Assembly (NCBI GenBank): GCA_937891825.1
Contig: CALAHN010000089.1
Span: forward strand, 62,001-126,000
DNA: 64,000 bases
Origin: an uncultured Alphaproteobacteria bacterium
GTDB taxonomy: Bacteria > Pseudomonadota > Alphaproteobacteria > Bin95
Direction of reading: 5' to 3'
Positions 25,473 through 34,343 of the stretch are shown piece after piece. The notes beneath the pieces are model-generated. The model did no database searches. It was not told the origin of the DNA and was given only the letters and a program-made list of their open reading frames with translations. Position numbers and translations under genes: made by a program. Position 1 is the first letter of the stretch. Each line of letters opens with the position of its first letter.

Positions 25473-27245
25473 TCAGGCGCCGTCGAGGGGATAGGCCAGC
25501 ACGGCCTCCGCCTCATCGTCCATTGTGCCCGCGAGCGCCAGCGCCGGCGGCAGCATGCGCTTGGCGAAATAGCGGGCGGCGGCGACGCGCTTGTCGGCGA
25601 AGCGCACATCGTCGCCGGCCCATGCCGGGGCGCTGGCCGCGCCCTTGGCGAGGAGCCATGCGGAGACGACCCGGCCGGTCAGGGTCAGGAAATCGACGGC
25701 GGCGACGGCGGCGGCGGCCTGGTTCGCGGCGAAGCGAGCCAATTGCGCCGCGGTCGCGGCCTCCAGCCCGTCGACGGCTTGCGCCACAGCGTCCGCGATA
25801 TCGGCAAGCGGGCCGCCTTCGAGCGGCGCCAAGTCCGCCCGCATCAGCGCGACCAGTTCCGCCATGGCGGCGCCATTGTCGCGGACGAGCTTGCGGCCGA
25901 GCAGGTCCATCGCCTGAATGCCGTTGGTGCCCTCATAAATCGGCGCGATCCGCGAATCGCGCAGAATCTGGGCGGCGCCGGTTTCCTCGATAAAGCCCAT
26001 GCCGCCATGCACCTGGACGTTGGTCGAAGCGACTTCCATGCCTCGGTCCGTGCAATAGGCTTTCACAACCGGGATCAACAGGTCGAGCAGCCGTTGGGCC
26101 GCGGCGCGCCGGTCCGCGTCCGCCGACCGCCGCGCCTCGTCCATCCTGGCGGCGGCCCAATAACACAGGGCGCGCATGGCTTCGGTCTCGGCCTGCATGA
26201 CCAGCAGCATGCGTTTCACGTCCGGATGCCGGTCGATCGGGGCGTTGAATTCGCCCGTCGCCATGTCGCGGCCCTGGCGGCGTTCGGCGGCGAAACTGCG
26301 CGCCTGCTGCAAGGCCCGTTCCGCGACGGACAGGCCCTGCAGCCCGACGCCGAGCCGGGCATTGTTCATCATGGTGAACATGGCCTGGATGCCGCCGTTT
26401 TCATTGCCGACCAGCCAGCCGGTCGCGCCCTCGTCATCGCCGTAGGACATGACGCAGGTGGGGCTGCCGTGAATGCCGAGCTTATGCTCCAGCGACACAG
26501 GCCTGAGATCGTTGCGGGCGCCCAGGCTGCCGTCGGCGTTTACCAGGAACTTCGGCACGACAAACAGCGACACGCCGCGAATGCCGTCCGGCGCGCCCTC
26601 GATCCGGGCGAGGACCATGTGGACGATGTTGTCCGTCATGTCGTGGTCGCCATAACTGATAAAGATTTTCTGCCCAAAAATACGATAGGCGTCGCCGTCC
26701 CGCACGGCCTTCGTGCGCAGGGCGCCGACATCGGACCCTGCCTGTGGTTCGGTCAGGTTCATGGTGCCGGTCCATTCGCCGGAGACCATCCTTTCCAGAT
26801 ACAGCGCCTTCTGCTCCGGTTTGCCATGCGCTTCCAGCAAATCGATGGCGCCCTGGGTCAGCAGCGGTCCGAGGGAGAAGGAGAGGCAGGCCGAGCCCCA
26901 CATTTCACTGAGCGCGGTTGAAACCGCCCAGGGCAAGCCGCCGCCGCCGATATCAGGATCGAACGCCGGACCGTTCCAGCCGCTGGCCGTATATTGCTTG
27001 TAAGCGTCGATCCAGCCGGGCGAGGTCCGGACGACGCCGTTTTCGATACGCGGCGGGGATGTGTCTCCGACCCGCTGAAGCGGCGCCAGGACATCGGCCG
27101 CGAGCTTGCCTGCTTCCTCCAGCGCCGCCCTGACGAGGTCGGGCTGCGCGTCTTCGAGGCCGGGCAGCGTCGCCAGCGTTTTCAACCCGGCGACGGCTTC
27201 CAGGGCAAACTGCATTTCCTTCAGCGGCGCGACATATCCAGTCAT
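25473..27245 (-). CDS. Acyl-CoA dehydrogenase, long form with C-terminal extension
   Basis: A 590-residue acyl-CoA dehydrogenase of the class that includes DmdC-type enzymes. It has an N-terminal extension (about 35 residues), the MNLTEPQAGSDVGALRT loop, the FISYGDHDMTDN segment, QVHGGMGFIEETGAAQ and IAPIYEGTNGIQAMDLLGRK with the catalytic glutamate, then a helical C-terminal domain of about 130 residues. Length near 590-600 is typical for this subgroup. First gene of the run with DUF35 and SDR; separated from the upstream aminotransferase by a hairpin at 27290-27317. DmdC function would need a matching methylthioacryloyl pathway, not seen beyond a DmdB-like ligase at 51717. Confidence 0.9.
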   Translation of the reverse strand: MTGYVAPLKEMQFALEAVAGLKTLATLPGLEDAQPDLVRAALEEAGKLAADVLAPLQRVGDTSPPRIENGVVRTSPGWIDAYKQYTASGWNGPAFDPDIGGGGLPWAVSTALSEMWGSACLSFSLGPLLTQGAIDLLEAHGKPEQKALYLERMVSGEWTGTMNLTEPQAGSDVGALRTKAVRDGDAYRIFGQKIFISYGDHDMTDNIVHMVLARIEGAPDGIRGVSLFVVPKFLVNADGSLGARNDLRPVSLEHKLGIHGSPTCVMSYGDDEGATGWLVGNENGGIQAMFTMMNNARLGVGLQGLSVAERALQQARSFAAERRQGRDMATGEFNAPIDRHPDVKRMLLVMQAETEAMRALCYWAAARMDEARRSADADRRAAAQRLLDLLIPVVKAYCTDRGMEVASTNVQVHGGMGFIEETGAAQILRDSRIAPIYEGTNGIQAMDLLGRKLVRDNGAAMAELVALMRADLAPLEGGPLADIADAVAQAVDGLEAATAAQLARFAANQAAAAVAAVDFLTLTGRVVSAWLLAKGAASAPAWAGDDVRFADKRVAAARYFAKRMLPPALALAGTMDDEAEAVLAYPLDGA

Positions 27246-27289
27246 TCCGTCCTCGTACGTTCTGATTTGTGCCGGTCAGGGTGTCGCGC

Positions 27290-27317
27290 GAACCGCGCCA
27301 AAGGTAAAGCGCGGTTC
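27290..27317 (-). repeat. Hairpin downstream of the aminotransferase
   Basis: GAACCGCGC (27290-27298) and GCGCGGTTC (27309-27317) form a perfect nine-base-pair stem with a ten-base loop, 18 bases past the aminotransferase stop on the minus strand. The downstream side is GC-rich with no T-tract, so it could be a weak or factor-assisted terminator or a processing/stability element before the acyl-CoA dehydrogenase gene. Confidence 0.6.
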
Positions 27318-27335
27318 CTGGCGTTGGCGCGCATG

Positions 27336-28505
27336 TCAGGTCATCGCCTGCAAGCGTTCGACCGCGAGCCGCGCCCGTTCCGGGGCGATATTGCCGAAGG
27401 CGAACCGGATCGCGCGCTCCTGGCCCGGCCCGAAGGCGGACCCAGGCATCGCCATGATCGCGGCTTCATCCGCGAGCCGCTTCGCCGCCGCCATGGCGTC
27501 GTCGCCGAAGGGGTGGCGGCAATAGGCGAAAAACCCGCCCGCTGAAATGATCGGGAACCGGTCCGCGAGGGGCGCCATGGCTTCGCGGAAGGCTGCAAGC
27601 CGCGCCTGCATCTCTGCCGCGCGCTCCCGCCGCCAGGACCCCAGGCGCTCCAGGCCGTAGAGGGCGGCCGCCTGTCCCGGCTGGCAGGCGCAGATCGCAA
27701 TCGAATCCAACGCCTTCTGGATGGCGGCGATCGTCGGCGCGCCCGCCACGACCGCGCCGACCCGGAGGCCCGGCATCGCGTAGGCTTTCGAGAAACTGTA
27801 AAGCTGGACGACGGTCTCGCTCCAGGCAGGGTCGCGGAGCAGGGCGTGGGGCGGTCCCTCGCTCGGAATGAAATCCCGGTAGGTCTCGTCGACGATCAGG
27901 GCGAGGCCGCGGGCCGCCGCCAGGTCGTGAAACGCCTGCAGGATGGCGGCTGGATAGATCGCGCCGGTCGGATTGTTGGGCGTCACCAGAACGATGGCCC
28001 GGGTCCGGGGCGTGATCAGGCGGGCGGCCGCATCCGGGTCGGGGACCATGGCGTTTTCCGGGCGGCAGGGCAGCATCGCCGCCTCGATCCCCAGCATGTC
28101 GAGCGTCATTTTGTGATTGAAGTACCAGGGCGCCGGCAGAATGACCTGATCGCCGGCCCGCGCCAGCGCCATGATGGCGACGACATAAGCTTGATTGCAG
28201 CCGCTCGTGATCGCGGTTTCTTCGGCTTTGACGGACGCGCCGTAGACCCGGTTGGTCTCATTGGCGAGCGCAGCGCGGAGCGCCGAGGTTCCAAGGATCG
28301 GCTGGTAACGCCCAGCTTCCGGCTCCATCAGCTTTGTGGCGGCATGCTGGGCCAGGTCCGTCGCCATCGGCCAGCCGGGGGCCGCCTGAGCCAGGTCGAG
28401 CAAGGGCCGGTCTTCCGGGAAGTTGCGGCCGGCCGTCCAGCTTTGCACCAGCGCGACGGGCGGTGCTTCGACGGCGTCGAGCAATGGGTTCAGGGCGGAA
28501 GCCAT
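27336..28505 (-). CDS. Class I/II PLP aminotransferase
   Basis: A 389-residue fold-type I aminotransferase. The segments TPNNPTGAIYP, VDETYRDF and the PLP lysine in YSFSKAYAMPGLRVG are visible, as is the C-terminal RIRFAFG-like IRFAFGNI with the carboxylate-binding arginine. It resembles aspartate/aromatic-type aminotransferases, but substrate cannot be assigned. Its ATG shares one base with the SirB1-like stop (position 28505), so the two genes are translationally coupled. Confidence 0.88.
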   Translation of the reverse strand: MASALNPLLDAVEAPPVALVQSWTAGRNFPEDRPLLDLAQAAPGWPMATDLAQHAATKLMEPEAGRYQPILGTSALRAALANETNRVYGASVKAEETAITSGCNQAYVVAIMALARAGDQVILPAPWYFNHKMTLDMLGIEAAMLPCRPENAMVPDPDAAARLITPRTRAIVLVTPNNPTGAIYPAAILQAFHDLAAARGLALIVDETYRDFIPSEGPPHALLRDPAWSETVVQLYSFSKAYAMPGLRVGAVVAGAPTIAAIQKALDSIAICACQPGQAAALYGLERLGSWRRERAAEMQARLAAFREAMAPLADRFPIISAGGFFAYCRHPFGDDAMAAAKRLADEAAIMAMPGSAFGPGQERAIRFAFGNIAPERARLAVERLQAMT

Positions 28506-29347
28506 CAGTTCAACCGGTTCCGCAATTCCTGCAACAGCGCCGCCGCCTTGTGGCGCAGGCTCTCATTCGGCTCCAGCGCCAGATAGCGCTCGAAATTCCG
28601 GATGGCGTCGCCGATATTCTCCAGCCGCATGTGCATCATCGCGATTTCCCGATGCAGGTCGCCGATGGCGGGCGCGAAGGCCGCCATCGCTTCCGCGACT
28701 TTCAGCGCGCCGGCGATGTCGCCGCCGCGCAGCCGCCGGAGCTTGATGTTGTTCTGGAGGCGCAGCAGGACGTCGCGGTCGGATACCGGCTGGTAGCAAG
28801 CCGCCGTCAATTCGGCATGTTCGCCTTGCACGGCCTTCAGAATGCGCCGCATGTCGGGCGCGGTCAGCACGGCCGCATTGTCGAAGGGATCGAGCGGCAG
28901 GCGCTGGCCTTCATCCTCCAGGCATAGCAGGAAATGGCCGGGGAAGCCCAAGCCGATCATGCGCCAGCCCAGGCGATGCGCGATGCTCATGTGCAGGATG
29001 CCGAGCGCGACCGGCAGGCCCTTCTTCCGGTCGATGACCCGGATCAGGCTGGCGTTCTGCATGTCGTCATAGGTCTGGGCGTCGCCGGTATAGCCGTGGG
29101 ACATATGGACGACTTCAGCCAGCGCCGCCGCGCGGGCCTGAATGTCCGCTGGGGCGAACGCCGCGGTTTCGCCGGCCAGCGCATCCAGATGGGCGAGATA
29201 GCGGCCGAGCGCCGCCCGCGGGCGCTCCAGCGCGGCAAACGCGAGCGCCGCGGCGCCGGGGTCGAAACCGTCGTCCGGGCCCTGGCCAAGCTGGGTCAGG
29301 TAGTCGAGCGGGGCGTCGGCCCAGGGCGGATCGTCGTCACGGCGCAT
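28505..29347 (-). CDS. SirB1-family transglutaminase-like/TPR protein
   Basis: A 280-residue protein of the SirB1 (transglutaminase-like N-terminal plus TPR-like C-terminal) family. The N-terminal part carries VIDRKKGLPVALGILHMSIAHRLGW and GFPGHFLL, the conserved core where the cysteine of true transglutaminases is not present, so catalysis is doubtful. Residues about 215-275 look like TPR helices (ALKVAEAMAAF, NFERYLALEPNES). The cellular role of the family is poorly known. Coupled to the downstream aminotransferase by a one-base overlap. Confidence 0.85.
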   Translation of the reverse strand: MRRDDDPPWADAPLDYLTQLGQGPDDGFDPGAAALAFAALERPRAALGRYLAHLDALAGETAAFAPADIQARAAALAEVVHMSHGYTGDAQTYDDMQNASLIRVIDRKKGLPVALGILHMSIAHRLGWRMIGLGFPGHFLLCLEDEGQRLPLDPFDNAAVLTAPDMRRILKAVQGEHAELTAACYQPVSDRDVLLRLQNNIKLRRLRGGDIAGALKVAEAMAAFAPAIGDLHREIAMMHMRLENIGDAIRNFERYLALEPNESLRHKAAALLQELRNRLN

Positions 29348-29368
29348 CGCTGCCGTTGTTCCTTCCGG

Positions 29369-29728
29369 TCATGGCCGCCATGCATCGGGCAGGTGGCGGG
29401 GCAGCCGCCAGGGCCGCACCACCACGATATCAAACCTCAGGCGGCGTTTGGCAAGGCTCGGTCGCTGCGCCGCGAGCCATTCCGCCGCCTGCTGCAGGCG
29501 GCGGCGTTGCCTGGGCGTCACGGCGGCGACCCCGCTTTCGAAATCGCGCCGCGCTTTCACTTCGACAATCGCCGCGACATCGCCTTTCAACACGACGAGA
29601 TCGATCTCGCCGAAGGGCGTCTTGGCGCGGCGGGCGACGGTTCGATAACCGGCGGCGGCGAGCCGCCACGCCGTCAGGGCTTCCGCGACCCGGCCCAGGC
29701 GCTCGCGGGATTGCCGGCTCGGCCTCAC
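29369..29728 (-). CDS. yraN: YraN-family (UPF0102) endonuclease-like protein
   Basis: A 119-residue protein with the restriction-endonuclease-like fold of UPF0102. The active-site pattern is visible as GEIDLVVLKGDVAAIVEVKARR (Glu/Asp then Glu-x-Lys), after the family helix ERLGRVAEALTAWRLAAAGYR. GTG at 29728 overlaps the rsmI stop by four bases (GTGA) and is better than the longer frame, which would lie inside rsmI. The rsmI-yraN-lpoA neighbourhood is conserved in many proteobacteria; the physiological substrate of YraN is not settled. Confidence 0.92.
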   Translation of the reverse strand: MRPSRQSRERLGRVAEALTAWRLAAAGYRTVARRAKTPFGEIDLVVLKGDVAAIVEVKARRDFESGVAAVTPRQRRRLQQAAEWLAAQRPSLAKRRLRFDIVVVRPWRLPRHLPDAWRP

Positions 29729-30591
29729 GCTTCGGCCTTGAGCTGGAGGGCGCGCTGGTAGGCGTCGCGCTGGGACAGGCCCGTGGCGGCGGCGGCGGCC
29801 TTTGCGGCGTCCCTGACCGTCATCTCCCGAAGCAGCGGCCGGAGCGCCGCATCCAGATCGGCGGGGTCGGCGGCGACTGCGAGCGGCGGCGCGACGACGA
29901 TGGTCGCCTCGCCCTTCGGCGCGCCGGCCTCGGCATAATGCGCGGCAAGCTCGGCCAGCCCGCCGCGGCGGGCTTCTTCGAAGAGCTTGGTCAACTCGCG
30001 GCCGACACAAGCTTGCCGGTCGCCCAGAACCGCCGCCATGTCGGCGAGCGAGCCTTCCAGGCGCCTGACGCTCTCGAAGAAGATCAGCGTCGCCGGGATC
30101 GCCGCCAACTCGCCGAGCCAGCGCTGCCGTTGGCCGGATTTTGTGGGCGGAAATCCTGCAAACAGGAACCGGTCGGAGGGGAGGCCCGCCAGGGTCAGCG
30201 CCGCGAGCGCCGCCGAAGCGCCTGGCACCGGGATGACGCGATATCCTGCGGCGATCGCGGCCTGGACGAGGCGGAATCCGGGGTCGGAGACAAGCGGCGT
30301 GCCGGCGTCCGTCGCGAGCGCGATAGCTTCGCCGGCGCCGAGCCGCTCGAGCAGCTGCGGTTCGGCGCGGGCGGCGGCATGCTCGTCATAGCGGATCAAG
30401 GTGGGGGCGGATATTCCGTGGATATCCAGAAGCTTCCGGGTGACGCGTGTATCCTCGGACGCGATTGCATTGGCCGCGCCCAGTACGTCCAACGCCCGAA
30501 GGGTAATGTCGCGCGCATTGCCGATGGGGGTGGCGACGATGTATAGCCCTGGCTCTAGGCTCTGTTCGGGGCGGGCGAATGAGGCTGGCAA
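29725..30591 (-). CDS. rsmI: 16S rRNA (cytidine(1402)-2'-O)-methyltransferase RsmI
   Basis: A 288-residue SAM-dependent methyltransferase of the tetrapyrrole-methylase fold that modifies C1402 in the ribosomal P-site decoding centre. Visible marks are LYIVATPIGNARDIT at the N-terminus, SEDTRVTRKLL, ATDAGTPLVSDPG and VPGASAALAALTLAGLPSDRFLFAGF. Length is normal. Coupled by GTGA to yraN and divergent from the LpoA-like lipoprotein gene. Confidence 0.97.
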   Translation of the reverse strand: MPASFARPEQSLEPGLYIVATPIGNARDITLRALDVLGAANAIASEDTRVTRKLLDIHGISAPTLIRYDEHAAARAEPQLLERLGAGEAIALATDAGTPLVSDPGFRLVQAAIAAGYRVIPVPGASAALAALTLAGLPSDRFLFAGFPPTKSGQRQRWLGELAAIPATLIFFESVRRLEGSLADMAAVLGDRQACVGRELTKLFEEARRGGLAELAAHYAEAGAPKGEATIVVAPPLAVAADPADLDAALRPLLREMTVRDAAKAAAAATGLSQRDAYQRALQLKAEA

Positions 30592-30635
30592 AACGGTTCA
30601 GACTCCGAGGCGCTGCTGATGACCTTCCGTAGACT

Positions 30636-31838
30636 ATGCCACAGTGTATGAGCGGGCGCGGCCACATTCTCGGGCTGGCGGCGGCGGTCCTGCTTGCCGG
30701 CTGCTCGGGCGAGGGCGTCACCCGGACCGACCAGGGGGCGATTGAGCGTCGCTGGTCCGATGGCCAGTTGCCGCGCTATGGCGGGCCGCGGCCGGGCGCG
30801 ACGAATACGGCGCCGCTCAAAGTCGGCTTGCTGCTGCCGCTGACCGGCCGCTATGCCGCCTATGGCCAGAGCTTGTTGAATGCGGCGGCGCTCGCCCTGT
30901 TCGATGCGCCGTCCGAGCGCGCGGTCGACCTGTTGCCGCGGGACACGGGCGGCACGCCGGAAGGCGCGGCCGCCGCGGCTGTCGATGCGGCAGCGGCTGG
31001 CGCAGGCGTCCTGATCGGCCCCGCGCTCGAAGCGTCGGCGGCGGCGGCGCAACGCAGCGTCGGCGCAAGCGGCGCGCCCCTGCTGATGCTTTCGGGCGAC
31101 CGGCGGCTGGCGGCGTCGGGGGCGTTTGTCGCCGGTCATGCGCCGGCGGCGCTCGCGACCCAGATCGTGGATTTCGCCTATCGTCGCGGCGTTCGGGTCA
31201 TCGCGGGCCTCGGCCCCGACACACGCGCCGCGTCGGAAGCGCTGCTCGGCATGCAGGCGGCGGCGCAGGCGCGGGGCATGACCATCGTGTCGACGGGCGT
31301 GCTGCGCGGGCCGATGGCCGAGCCGGAATTGCATGCGGCCATCGCCCAGGTCTTGCAGGCGATAGGACCGGACGGCGCCCTGTTCCTGCCGTTTCCGGCG
31401 GAGAGCCTGCCGCCGATCGCGCGATCGATCCAGGCCGTCAGCGGCGGCCGGTCGCCGATCCTGCTGGGCCTGGCGGACTGGGACAGCATCGGCCTCGCGA
31501 CCTTGCCAAGCTTTGGCCGCGCCTTTTTTGCCGGGCCCGATCCGGCGCAGACGGCGGCGTTTCGGCGCCGATATGCGGCGTTTTTCGGCAGCGCGCCGCC
31601 GCGCGACGCAGCCCTGGTTTACGATCTCGTGGCGACAGCCCAGGTCGCCGGATCGGCCGCGCCCGGCAGGGGCCTCAGCGCCTATGCCTTGGAAGCCCCT
31701 GGCGGTTTCGTCGGCGTCGAAGGGCCGTTTCGCCTGACGCGGGAAGGGGCCGCGCGCCGGGCCTACAGCATTGTCGGCATCGTCGGCGGACGCCTGCAGG
31801 CGATCGAGCCAGCCTCGGCCGGCCTGCTCGCTAACTGA
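30636..31838 (+). CDS. LpoA/YraM-like penicillin-binding-protein activator lipoprotein
   Basis: A 400-residue lipoprotein. The signal ends in the lipobox AVLLAGC (Cys at residue 23 from this start), and the remainder has the periplasmic-binding-protein fold of the LppC/LpoA C-terminal domain (LKVGLLLPLTGRYAAYGQSLLNAAALALFD). In enterobacteria LpoA stimulates PBP1a from the outer membrane; this alphaproteobacterial form lacks the long TPR N-terminus. An ATG at 30648 would also give a complete signal. Divergent from rsmI-yraN, the usual context. Its last eight bases overlap the convergent TauD-like gene. Confidence 0.88.
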   Translation: MPQCMSGRGHILGLAAAVLLAGCSGEGVTRTDQGAIERRWSDGQLPRYGGPRPGATNTAPLKVGLLLPLTGRYAAYGQSLLNAAALALFDAPSERAVDLLPRDTGGTPEGAAAAAVDAAAAGAGVLIGPALEASAAAAQRSVGASGAPLLMLSGDRRLAASGAFVAGHAPAALATQIVDFAYRRGVRVIAGLGPDTRAASEALLGMQAAAQARGMTIVSTGVLRGPMAEPELHAAIAQVLQAIGPDGALFLPFPAESLPPIARSIQAVSGGRSPILLGLADWDSIGLATLPSFGRAFFAGPDPAQTAAFRRRYAAFFGSAPPRDAALVYDLVATAQVAGSAAPGRGLSAYALEAPGGFVGVEGPFRLTREGAARRAYSIVGIVGGRLQAIEPASAGLLAN

Positions 31839-32706
31839 TGACGTAGCCGGACGGCTCGCCGATCAGCGTCGCGCGCAGCATATGCCGGGGCTCGGATTGG
31901 TCGAAATCCGCGAGCGCCATATGCATGGTCGTGCGATTGTCCCAGCAGACAAGATCGCCTTCCTGCCATTGATGACGGTAGACGTTCTCCGGCTGGGTCG
32001 CGTGCTGGCAGAGGAAATCGATCAGCGGCCGGCTCTCCCGGACCGTCATGCCCGCGAAGTAGGAGACCCGTTCGCTGACATAAAGCGCCCGCCGACCGCT
32101 CTTCGCATGGGTGCGGACAGCCGGATGGGCGATCGGCGGGTTCAGGCGTTTCACCTCCGCCGTCTTTGCCGGATCGCGGTCGCCGATCCCGGCGGTCAGC
32201 GAGATGTCGTAGACCGCCTCCAGGTCGTCGACGATCGACCGGAGCTTGGGCGACAGCGTTTCGTAGGCCCTCGCCATATTGGCGAACATGGTGTCGCCGC
32301 CGACAGGCGGGCGCGTGTCGCAATAGAGCATCGATCCGCCGGCTGGACGGCTCGTGTAGGAATAGTCGGAATGCCAGTTCCGGCCGGTATTCCGGGTTTC
32401 CGAAGGCTTGCCGTTCTGCTCGCGGTTCGTCACCTGCAGCAGTTCGGGAATTTCCGGATGGCGATAGGCCGGCGTCGAGGCATGGTCGTCGAGCGGGCCG
32501 AAGGCGCTGGCGAAATTCAGGATGCCATTCGGCTCGACGCGCTGGCCCCGAAAGACGATCAGATGATGCTCGTGCCAGAGCGCTTCGATCGCGGCGACCG
32601 TCGCCGCGTCTGGCCGGGTCCGGATATCGACGCCGTCGATCCTGGCGCCCAATGCGTAGCCAAGCGGGGTCGCGGCGATCTGGCTGTTGCGGCGGTCGTC
32701 GGACAT
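31831..32706 (-). CDS. TauD/TfdA family dioxygenase (copy 2 of 3)
   Basis: A 291-residue Fe(II)/2-oxoglutarate dioxygenase. The iron ligands are His112-x-Asp114 (NWHSDYSYT) and His262 (NRTTMHMA), with an arginine about 13 residues on (EPRHMLRAT) for the cosubstrate. The N-terminal ATPLGYALGARIDGVDI block is typical of the taurine/2,4-D group. Located 43 bases downstream of tsaD in the same direction but not overlapping it, and convergent with the LpoA-like gene. Substrate not determinable. Confidence 0.9.
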   Translation of the reverse strand: MSDDRRNSQIAATPLGYALGARIDGVDIRTRPDAATVAAIEALWHEHHLIVFRGQRVEPNGILNFASAFGPLDDHASTPAYRHPEIPELLQVTNREQNGKPSETRNTGRNWHSDYSYTSRPAGGSMLYCDTRPPVGGDTMFANMARAYETLSPKLRSIVDDLEAVYDISLTAGIGDRDPAKTAEVKRLNPPIAHPAVRTHAKSGRRALYVSERVSYFAGMTVRESRPLIDFLCQHATQPENVYRHQWQEGDLVCWDNRTTMHMALADFDQSEPRHMLRATLIGEPSGYVIS

Positions 32707-32749
32707 CGTTGAGGCCCTCCCGAGGACATGTTTCCCTTAACGATAACGC

Positions 32750-33751
32750 CTAAAAATCCTGGATGGAAAGCCGGGTCGCGGGCCGAAGGTCGGGCAGCGC
32801 GCCGAGCGCCAGATAATCCCATCCGGCGAGCGCGATCATGGCGCCATTGTCGGTCGCCCATTTGAGCGGCGGCAACGCAAGCGTCACGCCGGCCGCGTCG
32901 CAGACCTCGGCCATCCGCTGCCGCACCTGGGGGCTGGCGGCGACGCCGCCCACGACGACGAGCGCGGCGGCGTCGACGGTCTCCAGCGCCCGGGCGCATT
33001 TGACGGCCAGGACGTCCAGAACGGCGGCGACGAACGATGCGGCGACCGTCGGCGGGTCGATGTCCGGCTGCTCCTGCACCAGGCGGGCGACCGCCGCCTT
33101 CAGGCCGGAAAACGAAAATTCCAGGCCGTCCTTGAGCATCGGCCGGGGGAAGACGATGTCCGGCGTCCCCAGTTTCGCCAGCTTGTCGATGGCGGGGCCG
33201 CCGGGAAAGCCCAGGCCCAGCATGCGCGCGACCTTGTCATAGGCCTCGCCGACGCTGTCGTCGCGGCTTGCCCCCAGGATCGATATGTCCGAAGCGCTGC
33301 GCATATGGGCGAGCATCGTGTGTCCGCCCGAAACAAGCAGCACAAGTGCCGGGAACGGAACGTCGCCGCCTTCGAGCGCGGCGCTCCTGAGATGCCCCCG
33401 GAGGTGATTGACGCCGATCACCGGCTTGTCCCAGGCCAGGCCCAGGCCAGCCGCCGAATTGACGCCAACCATCAACGGCCCGATCAGGCCGGGGCCGCGG
33501 GTGACGGCGATGGCCCGGATCGCGCTTCGGTCAATATCGGCCAGCGCCAGGGTCTGGCGGATGGTCGGAATGATTTCCGCCGCATGGGCGCGGCTCGCGA
33601 GTTCCGGGAAGACGCCGCCCCATTCGGCATGGATGCGCGTCTGGCTCTGGGTGAGGGCCGCCTTGACGCTGCCGTCGGCCGCAACCAGCGCGACGGCGGT
33701 ATCGTCGCAGGAGGATTCGATCCCCAGGATGTAGCGCTCGCGGTCAGCCAT
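32750..33751 (-). CDS. tsaD: tRNA N6-adenosine threonylcarbamoyltransferase TsaD
   Basis: A 333-residue Kae1/Qri7/YgjD family protein that transfers the threonylcarbamoyl group from TC-AMP to A37 of ANN-decoding tRNAs. The ILGIESSCDDTAVAL start, the metal ligands His116 and His120 in VNHLRGH, and LLVSGGHTML are visible. ATG at 33751 (MADRERY) is preferred over 33763; it overlaps the tsaC stop by eight bases (ATGGCTGA). Last gene of a complete tsaE-tsaB-tsaC-tsaD set, each overlapping the next. Confidence 0.97.
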   Translation of the reverse strand: MADRERYILGIESSCDDTAVALVAADGSVKAALTQSQTRIHAEWGGVFPELASRAHAAEIIPTIRQTLALADIDRSAIRAIAVTRGPGLIGPLMVGVNSAAGLGLAWDKPVIGVNHLRGHLRSAALEGGDVPFPALVLLVSGGHTMLAHMRSASDISILGASRDDSVGEAYDKVARMLGLGFPGGPAIDKLAKLGTPDIVFPRPMLKDGLEFSFSGLKAAVARLVQEQPDIDPPTVAASFVAAVLDVLAVKCARALETVDAAALVVVGGVAASPQVRQRMAEVCDAAGVTLALPPLKWATDNGAMIALAGWDYLALGALPDLRPATRLSIQDF

Positions 33752-34343
33752 GGCCCAGTCCAAACTCCGTCAGATCGCAGATCACGCCCCAGCGCAGCAC
33801 CGTCGGGGGCGATGTGTTGAAGTTCACGACGGTCGAGGCCGTGCCGCCGAGCCGGCCGGCATCCCAAATGGCGTCCGGCGCGCCGGCAAGGTCCGCCAGG
33901 ATCGCCGCCACGGTCGCGCCCGGCGGCTTGCCGTGGGCGTTGGCGCTGGTCGCGAAGAGCGGCCCGGTCTGCGCCAGAACGGCTTGGGCGCGGGGATCGC
34001 CGGGAACCCGGACGCCGACCTCCTCCCGGTCGGCCAGCCATCCGGGCTTGGCCACCGGGTCGAGCGCCAGGATGAACGTGATCCCCGCCGCCAGCTCGCG
34101 CCGACGGAGCAGCGCCTCGGCAGCTGGGATGACGACGGCGCCGATGGCGGCGGGCGGCAGCCCTTCCGGCAACAGCACCTGGAGATTGAGCGCCGTCGGG
34201 CGCTGCTTCAATTCGAAGATGCGCGGCTTGCCGGTTGCATGGTCCGGATGGCAGACGAGGCCATAGACCGTATCGGTCGGCATCAGCCCAACGCCGCCGC
34301 GCTGGAGGGCTGCCGCCATGGCGTTCGCGTTCGGGTCAGTCAC
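33744..34343 (-). CDS. tsaC: L-threonylcarbamoyladenylate synthase (TsaC/Sua5/YrdC family)
   Basis: A 199-residue YrdC-domain enzyme that makes threonylcarbamoyl-AMP from threonine, bicarbonate and ATP. The substrate region MPTDTVYGLVCH, the Lys-x-Arg in LKQRP and the FATSANAHGKPPG loop match the family; the C-terminal Sua5 domain is absent, so it is the short TsaC type. GTG at 34343 overlaps the tsaB stop by eight bases (GTGACTGA); the longer upstream frame would lie inside tsaB. The YrdC domain could also serve HypF-like or other proteins, but the operon context settles the role. Confidence 0.93.
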   Translation of the reverse strand: MTDPNANAMAAALQRGGVGLMPTDTVYGLVCHPDHATGKPRIFELKQRPTALNLQVLLPEGLPPAAIGAVVIPAAEALLRRRELAAGITFILALDPVAKPGWLADREEVGVRVPGDPRAQAVLAQTGPLFATSANAHGKPPGATVAAILADLAGAPDAIWDAGRLGGTASTVVNFNTSPPTVLRWGVICDLTEFGLGHG

